NCBI RefSeq assembly: GCF_904067045.1
Contig: NZ_CAJFDC010000036.1
Coordinates: forward strand, 575,001-639,000
Length of the DNA: 64,000 nt
Reading direction: 5' to 3'
Source of the DNA: Pseudomonas sp. FEN
Lineage (GTDB): Bacteria; Pseudomonadota; Gammaproteobacteria; Pseudomonadales; Pseudomonadaceae
The stretch's first letter is position 1, and the number at the start of each line of letters is the position of its first letter. A program made the position numbers and the translations under genes. This document shows, in pieces, positions 58,830 through 64,000 of this stretch. Under the pieces are notes generated by a model. It ran no database searches and was not told where the DNA came from. It was given only the letters and a program-made list of their open reading frames with translations.

Positions 58830-59159
58830 ATGTTGCATATCTTCTGTCCTCATTGCGGCGAGCTGCGCTCCGAAGAGGAATTCCATGCTTCCGGCCAGGC
58901 GCATATCCCGCGTCCCCTGGACCCGGGCACCTGCACCGACGAGCAGTGGGGCGACTACCTGTTCTTCCGCGACAACCCGCGCGGCCTGCACCACGAGTTG
59001 TGGGACCACGTTGCCGGTTGCCGGCAATATTTCAACGTGACCCGCGACACTGTCACCTACGAGATTCTCGAAAGCTACAAGATTGGCGAGAAGCCGCAAT
59101 TCACCGCTAAAGCAGACAGTTCCAAAGTGCCCGGCGCGGCTGTGGGAGAGAAGGTATGA
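58830..59159 (+). CDS. soxD: Sarcosine oxidase delta subunit SoxD
   Basis: Small zinc-binding subunit of 109 residues. The zinc ligands appear as C6 and C9 (CPHC), H60 and C64 (WDHVAGCRQYF). Its stop overlaps the soxA ATG by 4 bp, the usual coupled arrangement. It stabilises the alpha-beta heterodimer. Confidence 0.96.
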   Translation: MLHIFCPHCGELRSEEEFHASGQAHIPRPLDPGTCTDEQWGDYLFFRDNPRGLHHELWDHVAGCRQYFNVTRDTVTYEILESYKIGEKPQFTAKADSSKVPGAAVGEKV

Positions 59160-62100
59160 GCCAGGTCAATCGCCTGTCCAACGGTGGTCGGATCGACCGC
59201 AACAAAGTCTTGAGCTTCACCTTCAACGGCCAGGTCTACAAAGGCTTTGAAGGCGACACCCTGGCCGCCGCGTTGCTCGCCAACGGCGTTGATATCGTCG
59301 GCCGCAGCTTCAAGTATTCCCGTCCCCGGGGCATCTTCGCCGCCGGTGCCGAAGAGCCGAACGCGGTGCTGCAACTCGGCGCCACCGAAGCGACCCAGAT
59401 CCCCAACGTGCGTGCTACCCAGCAAGCGCTGTATCAGGGCCTGGTGGCCACCAGCACCAACGGCTGGCCGAGCGTCAACAACGACATGATGGGGATTCTC
59501 GGCAAGGTCGGCGGCAAGCTGATGCCACCGGGGTTCTACTACAAGACCTTCATGTACCCGCAGTCGTTCTGGATGACCTACGAGAAGTACATCCGCAAGG
59601 CCGCCGGCCTCGGTCGCTCGCCGACCCAGAACGACCCGGACACCTATGACTACATGAATCAGCACTGCGACGTGCTGATCGTCGGTGCCGGCCCTGCCGG
59701 CCTGGCCGCCGCTCTGGCCGCCGCGCGCAGCGGTGCGCGGGTGATCCTGGCCGATGAACAGGAAGAGTTCGGCGGCAGCCTGCTCGACTCCCGCGAAAGC
59801 CTCGACGGCAAGCCGGCGGCCGAGTGGGTCGCCAGCGTCCTCGCCGAATTGAAGGGCCTGCCGGACGTGCTGTTGTTGCCACGGGCCACCGTCAACGGCT
59901 ACCACGACCACAACTTCCTGACCATTCACGAGCGCCTCACCGATCACCTGGGTGACCGTGCGCCGATCGGCCAGGTGCGCCAGCGTATCCACCGGGTCCG
60001 CGCCAAGCGCGTGGTCCTGGCCACCGGTACCCATGAGCGGCCGCTGGTCTACGGCAACAACGACGTGCCGGGCAACATGCTTGCCGGTGCCGTTTCGACC
60101 TACGTCCGCCGTTACGGCGTGGCCCCGGGCAAGAAGCTGGTGCTGAGCACCAACAACGATCACGCCTACCGCGTGGCCCTGGACTGGCTCGATGCCAGCC
60201 TGCAAGTGGTGGCCATCGCCGATGCCCGCGGCAACCCACGCGGTGCGTTGGTGGAAGAGGCACGGGCCAAGGGGATTCGTATCCTCACCGGCAGCGCCGT
60301 GATCGAAGCCCGTGGCAGCAAGCACGTGACCGCGGCGCGCGTCGCCGCCATCGACGTCAAGGCCCATAAAGTCACCAGCCCTGGCGAATGGCTGGAGTGC
60401 GACCTGGTGGCCAGCTCCGGTGGTTACAGCCCGGTGGTGCACCTGGCCTCGCACCTGGGCGGCAAGCCGACCTGGCGCGAAGACATTCTCGGTTTCGTGC
60501 CCGGCGAAGCACCGCAGAAACGCGTGTGCGTCGGCGGCATCAACGGCGTCTATGGCCTGGCCGATGCCTTGGCCGATGGTTTTGAAGGCGGCGTTCGCGC
60601 CGCCAGCGAAGCTGGCTTCAAGGCCGTCGAAGGCGTGCTGCCCAAAGCCCTGTCGCGTCTGGAAGAGCCCACCCTGGCGCTGTTTCAGGTGCCTCATGAA
60701 AAAGCCACCGCACGGGCACCGAAGCAGTTCGTCGACCTGCAGAACGACGTCACCGCCGCCGCCATCGAACTGGCGACCCGCGAAGGCTTCGAATCGGTCG
60801 AACACGTCAAACGCTACACCGCGCTGGGCTTCGGTACCGACCAGGGCAAGCTGGGCAACGTCAACGGCCTGGCCATCGCCGCCCGTTCGCTGAACGTGAC
60901 CATCCCGCAGATGGGCACCACCATGTTCCGTCCGAACTACACGCCGGTGACCTTCGGCGCGGTCGCCGGCCGGCACTGCGGGCATATCTTCGAGCCGGTG
61001 CGCTACACCGCCTTGCAAGCCTGGCATGTGAAGCAGGGCGCCAAGTTCGAAGATGTCGGCCAGTGGAAACGCCCGTGGTACTTCCCGCGCAACGGTGAAG
61101 ACCTGCATGCGGCGGTCAAGCGTGAGTGCAAGGCCGTGCGCGACAGCGTCGGCCTGCTCGATGCCTCGACCCTGGGCAAGATCGATATCCAGGGCCCGGA
61201 CGCGCGTGAGTTCCTCAACCGTGTGTACACCAACGCCTGGACCAAGCTCGATGTGGGCAAGGCTCGCTACGGCCTGATGTGCAAGGAAGACGGCATGGTC
61301 TTCGACGACGGCGTCACCGCCTGCCTGGCCGACAACCACTTCCTGATGACCACCACCACCGGCGGCGCGGCTCGCGTCCTGCAATGGCTGGAGATCTATC
61401 ACCAGACCGAATGGCCGAACATGAAGGTGTACTTCACCTCCGTGACCGACCACTGGGCGACCATGACCTTGTCCGGGCCGAACAGCCGCAAGCTGCTCAG
61501 CGCAGTCACCGACATCGACCTGGACAAGGACGCGTTCCCGTTCATGACCTGGAAAGAAGGCCTGGTCGGCGGTGTGCCGGCGCGGGTGTTCCGGATTTCC
61601 TTTACCGGTGAGTTGTCCTACGAGGTCAACGTCCAGGCCGACTATGCCATGGGTGTGCTGGAGAAGATCGTCGAGGCCGGCAAGCAGTACAACCTGACGC
61701 CGTATGGCACCGAGACCATGCACGTGCTGCGGGCCGAGAAGGGCTTCATCATCGTCGGCCAGGACACCGACGGCTCGATGACCCCGGACGACCTGAACAT
61801 GGGCTGGTGTGTGGGCCGGACCAAGCCGTTCTCCTGGATCGGCTGGCGCGGGATGAACCGTGAAGACTGCGTGCGCGAGGAGCGCAAGCAGTTGGTCGGG
61901 CTCAAGCCGATCGATCCGACCAAGTGGCTGCCGGAAGGCGCACAGTTGGTGTTCGACACCAAGCAGTCGATCCCGATGAAGATGGTCGGTCACGTGACCT
62001 CCAGCTATGCCCACAACTCCCTTGGTTATTCATTCGCCATGGCGGTGGTCAAGGGCGGCTTGAAGCGCATGGGCGAGCGGGTGTTCGCGCCGTTGGCCGA

Positions 62101-62173
62101 TGGCAGCGTGATCGAGGCGGAAATCGTTTCTTCGGTGTTCTTCGATCCCAAAGGGGACCGCCAGAACATCTGA
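59156..62173 (+). CDS. soxA: Sarcosine oxidase alpha subunit SoxA
   Basis: Large subunit (1005 residues) that oxidises sarcosine to glycine, transferring the methyl group to THF. The N-terminal region (1-100) is a Fer2_4-like domain. An NAD-binding domain starts near 172 (VLIVGAGPAGLAAALAAARS). The C-terminal about 400 residues are a GcvT-type aminomethyltransferase fold (from about 600, TPVTFGAVAGRHCGHIFEPV), where 5,10-methylene-THF forms. It overlaps soxD; a REP doublet then separates it from soxG. Confidence 0.97.
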   Translation: MSQVNRLSNGGRIDRNKVLSFTFNGQVYKGFEGDTLAAALLANGVDIVGRSFKYSRPRGIFAAGAEEPNAVLQLGATEATQIPNVRATQQALYQGLVATSTNGWPSVNNDMMGILGKVGGKLMPPGFYYKTFMYPQSFWMTYEKYIRKAAGLGRSPTQNDPDTYDYMNQHCDVLIVGAGPAGLAAALAAARSGARVILADEQEEFGGSLLDSRESLDGKPAAEWVASVLAELKGLPDVLLLPRATVNGYHDHNFLTIHERLTDHLGDRAPIGQVRQRIHRVRAKRVVLATGTHERPLVYGNNDVPGNMLAGAVSTYVRRYGVAPGKKLVLSTNNDHAYRVALDWLDASLQVVAIADARGNPRGALVEEARAKGIRILTGSAVIEARGSKHVTAARVAAIDVKAHKVTSPGEWLECDLVASSGGYSPVVHLASHLGGKPTWREDILGFVPGEAPQKRVCVGGINGVYGLADALADGFEGGVRAASEAGFKAVEGVLPKALSRLEEPTLALFQVPHEKATARAPKQFVDLQNDVTAAAIELATREGFESVEHVKRYTALGFGTDQGKLGNVNGLAIAARSLNVTIPQMGTTMFRPNYTPVTFGAVAGRHCGHIFEPVRYTALQAWHVKQGAKFEDVGQWKRPWYFPRNGEDLHAAVKRECKAVRDSVGLLDASTLGKIDIQGPDAREFLNRVYTNAWTKLDVGKARYGLMCKEDGMVFDDGVTACLADNHFLMTTTTGGAARVLQWLEIYHQTEWPNMKVYFTSVTDHWATMTLSGPNSRKLLSAVTDIDLDKDAFPFMTWKEGLVGGVPARVFRISFTGELSYEVNVQADYAMGVLEKIVEAGKQYNLTPYGTETMHVLRAEKGFIIVGQDTDGSMTPDDLNMGWCVGRTKPFSWIGWRGMNREDCVREERKQLVGLKPIDPTKWLPEGAQLVFDTKQSIPMKMVGHVTSSYAHNSLGYSFAMAVVKGGLKRMGERVFAPLADGSVIEAEIVSSVFFDPKGDRQNI

Positions 62174-62186
62174 CGCCGTAGTCCCC

Positions 62187-62279
62187 GTGGGAGCGGAGCT
62201 TGTCGGATCGCCGCAGCGCTTTGGCGGCTGCAAGGGCCCCTTCGCGGCGGTGCGGCGATCCGACAGGCTCCGCTCCCAC
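62187..62279. repeat. REP doublet between soxA and soxG
   Basis: GTGGGAGCGGAGCTTGTCGG at the left and CCGACAGGCTCCGCTCCCAC at the right pair almost perfectly, with an inner GCGGC stem. It lies inside the sox operon. Confidence 0.85.
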
Positions 62280-62356
62280 ACAGGGCCACGGTTGTTCATG
62301 AGGTGAGGTCAGGTATTGACCCACCGCAAAGACAGAATTCAACACAGGTGTTTCAC

Positions 62357-62989
62357 ATGACCACAGCCAACGTTTACCAACAACGCCCGACTTCCGGGGC
62401 CAAGGCCGAGTCGTCGTTGCACCATGCCGACCTCGCCAGCCTGGTGGGCAAGGGCCGCAAGAACGCCGGTGTCACCGTGCGCGAAAAGAAACTGCTCGGT
62501 CACCTGACCATTCGTGGCGACGGCCACGATCCGGCCTTTGCCGCCGGCGTGCACAAGGCCCTTGGCCTGGAGCTGCCGGTGGCATTGACCGTCGTCGCCA
62601 AGGGCGAGACCAGCCTGCAATGGCTGGGCCCTGACGAGTGGTTGCTGATCGTCCCGAGCGGCGAAGAGTTCGCCGCCGAGAAGGCGCTGCGCGAAGCCCT
62701 GGGCGATCTGCATATCGCCATCGTCAATGTCAGCGGCGGCCAGCAACTGCTGGAGCTGAGCGGGCCGAACGTCCGTGAAGTGCTGATGAAGTCCACCAGC
62801 TATGACGTGCACCCCAACAACTTCCCGGTGGGCAAGGCGGTGGGCACGGTGTTCGCCAAGTCGCAACTGATGATCCGCCATACCGCCGATGACACCTGGG
62901 AGCTGGTGATCCGTCGCAGCTTCTCGGATTACTGGTGGCTGTGGTTGCAGGATGCGGCGGCCGAGTACGGTCTCAGCGTCCAGGCCTGA
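62357..62989 (+). CDS. soxG: Sarcosine oxidase gamma subunit SoxG
   Basis: Gamma subunit (210 residues) of heterotetrameric sarcosine oxidase. The GcvT-like fold includes LQWLGPDEWLLIVP and QQLLELSGPNVREVLMKSTS. The ATG at 62357 (MTTANVYQQRPTSG) is chosen because the sequence upstream is REP-derived. It follows soxA across a 183-bp gap containing a REP doublet and precedes purU. Confidence 0.95.
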   Translation: MTTANVYQQRPTSGAKAESSLHHADLASLVGKGRKNAGVTVREKKLLGHLTIRGDGHDPAFAAGVHKALGLELPVALTVVAKGETSLQWLGPDEWLLIVPSGEEFAAEKALREALGDLHIAIVNVSGGQQLLELSGPNVREVLMKSTSYDVHPNNFPVGKAVGTVFAKSQLMIRHTADDTWELVIRRSFSDYWWLWLQDAAAEYGLSVQA

Positions 62990-63039
62990 TACAACGATGA
63001 TTGTGCCCGGGCGGGTTTTGCCGGTTTGACAGGGCCAAT

Positions 63040-63170
63040 GTGGCGAGGGGGCTTGCCCCCGCTGGGCTGCGCAGCAGCCCCAAACCCTGAAAACACGGTC
63101 TGTCTGACACTGCGCGATTGCCGGTTTTAGGGCTGCTTCGCAGCCCGGCGGGGGCAAGCCCCCTCGCCAC
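63040..63170. repeat. REP doublet between soxG and purU
   Basis: Inverted halves GTGGCGAGGGGGCTTGCCCC and GGGGCAAGCCCCCTCGCCAC with a GCAGCCC/GGGCTGC inner stem. No T-run terminator accompanies it. Confidence 0.9.
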
Positions 63171-63242
63171 AGTAACTAGGTTCGCCGCAGGTTTTGCATT
63201 GCACCTACTGGCGTGCAGGTATTCAAGAACAGGAGTCACCGC

Positions 63243-64000
63243 ATGAGCCGCGCCCCCGATACATGGATTTTGACCGCCGATTGCCCCAGCATGCTCGGCA
63301 CGGTGGATGCGGTGACCCGCTATCTGTTCGAGCAGGGTTGCTACGTCACCGAGCACCACTCGTTCGATGATCGCCTCTCAGGTCGTTTCTTCATCCGCGT
63401 GGAATTCCGCCAGCCCGACGGTTTCGACGAACAGGCGTTCCGCGCCGGCCTTGCCCAGCGCGGCGAGGCCTTCGGTATGTTGTTCGAGCTGACCGCGCCG
63501 AACTATCGGCCGAAAGTAGTGATCATGGTGTCCAAGGCCGATCACTGCCTCAACGACCTGCTCTATCGCCAGCGCATCGGCCAACTGTCCATGGATGTGG
63601 CCGCGGTGGTGTCCAACCACCCGGACCTCAAGCCCCTGGCCGACTGGCACCAGATTCCCTACTACCATTTCCCGTTGGACCCGAACGACAAGCCGGCCCA
63701 GGAGCGTCAGGTCTGGCAGGTGATCGAGGATTCCGGCGCCGAACTGGTGATCCTTGCCCGCTACATGCAGGTGCTGTCGCCCGAGCTGTGCCGCAAGCTC
63801 GACGGCAAGGCGATCAATATCCACCACTCGTTGCTGCCCGGCTTCAAGGGCGCCAAGCCCTATCACCAGGCTTACAACAAGGGCGTGAAACTGGTGGGGG
63901 CCACCGCGCACTACATCAACAACGACCTGGATGAAGGTCCAATCATCGCCCAGGGCGTGGAAGCGGTGGACCACAGCCATTATCCCGAGGATCTGATCGC
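63243..64000 (+). CDS. purU: Formyltetrahydrofolate deformylase PurU, 3' end cut
   Basis: Hydrolyses 10-formyl-THF to formate and THF, balancing the one-carbon units released by betaine demethylation. The N-terminal ACT domain (about 1-85, WILTADCPSMLGTVDAVTRY) is followed by the formyltransferase domain: VIMVSKADHCLNDLLYRQ, the active-site strand AINIHHSLLPGFKGAKPYHQ and HYINNDLDEGPIIAQ. About 252 of the usual 285 residues are inside the window. It is last in the glyA-soxBDAG-purU run, the same order as PA5415-PA5420. Confidence 0.96.
   Translation, partial: MSRAPDTWILTADCPSMLGTVDAVTRYLFEQGCYVTEHHSFDDRLSGRFFIRVEFRQPDGFDEQAFRAGLAQRGEAFGMLFELTAPNYRPKVVIMVSKADHCLNDLLYRQRIGQLSMDVAAVVSNHPDLKPLADWHQIPYYHFPLDPNDKPAQERQVWQVIEDSGAELVILARYMQVLSPELCRKLDGKAINIHHSLLPGFKGAKPYHQAYNKGVKLVGATAHYINNDLDEGPIIAQGVEAVDHSHYPEDLI

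Noticed and set aside
59075..62014. 979-codon open frame antisense to soxA
   Set aside because: It is a frame-shadow of a highly GC-biased real gene: soxA is a complete, recognisable protein on the other strand. The antisense product is His/Gly/Val-rich low-complexity sequence with no motif.

Overview
The window is a GC-rich chromosomal segment that reads as a fluorescent Pseudomonas (P. fluorescens group). Gene content and order follow the P. aeruginosa PA5372-PA5420 quaternary-amine region, recalled from memory. Non-coding gaps carry many Pseudomonas-type palindromic REP doublets, about 131 bp or about 75-110 bp long. Most of the window is one catabolic island for choline, glycine betaine and carnitine. 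Two accessory blocks interrupt it: a type II secretion locus and an oxidoreductase operon.

Layout. 1-6896 (minus): choline/betaine ABC importer choXWV, then betI, betB and betA (betA is cut by the window edge). 7336-10399 (plus): L-serine dehydratase and the betaine regulator gbdR, the latter behind a good sigma-54 promoter match. 10626-16234 (minus): a small hypothetical, then the carnitine operon in transcriptional order caiX, dehydrocarnitine-cleaving enzyme, carnitine dehydrogenase, betainyl-CoA thioesterase and gamma-butyrobetaine hydroxylase, with the regulator cdhR divergent. 17560-20519 (minus): DUF3010 protein, a RelE/Xre toxin-antitoxin pair, two membrane proteins and an LprI-like lysozyme-inhibitor homologue. 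20789-28656 (plus): dipeptidase, DUF5943 protein, dgcA, dgcB and an ETF alpha/beta pair.

28855-40240 (minus) is a compact type II secretion locus. It has a T2SS-type GspG, GspE and GspF, but its assembly platform is split into PilM/PilN/PilO/PilP-like proteins with a lipoprotein secretin, as in MSHA/type IV pili. A chitin-active AA10 LPMO, the probable cargo, lies inside it. 40241-41422 is a gene-free stretch with four degenerate tandem units of about 170-190 bp, each carrying an exact DnaA box. 41423-48237 (plus) is a three-gene operon: a GMC oxidoreductase fused to an alpha/beta hydrolase, a membrane dihaem cytochrome c, and a purple-acid-phosphatase-like protein.

48365-64000 returns to betaine catabolism: gbcA and gbcB (divergent, around a 160-bp element with 34-bp inverted ends), a chemoreceptor, a ZapB-like/ZapA-like pair, a low-specificity threonine aldolase, then glyA, soxBDAG and the start of purU.

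The pathway closes inside the window. Gamma-butyrobetaine goes to carnitine, dehydrocarnitine, betainyl-CoA and glycine betaine; choline goes through betaine aldehyde to glycine betaine. Betaine is then demethylated by GbcAB to dimethylglycine, by DgcAB plus ETF to sarcosine, and by SoxBDAG to glycine. GlyA makes serine, and the serine dehydratase gives pyruvate. PurU handles surplus formyl-folate. The most unusual features are the DnaA-box tandem array, the GMC-hydrolase/cytochrome/phosphatase operon, the hybrid secretion locus with its LPMO, and the inverted-repeat element between gbcA and gbcB.
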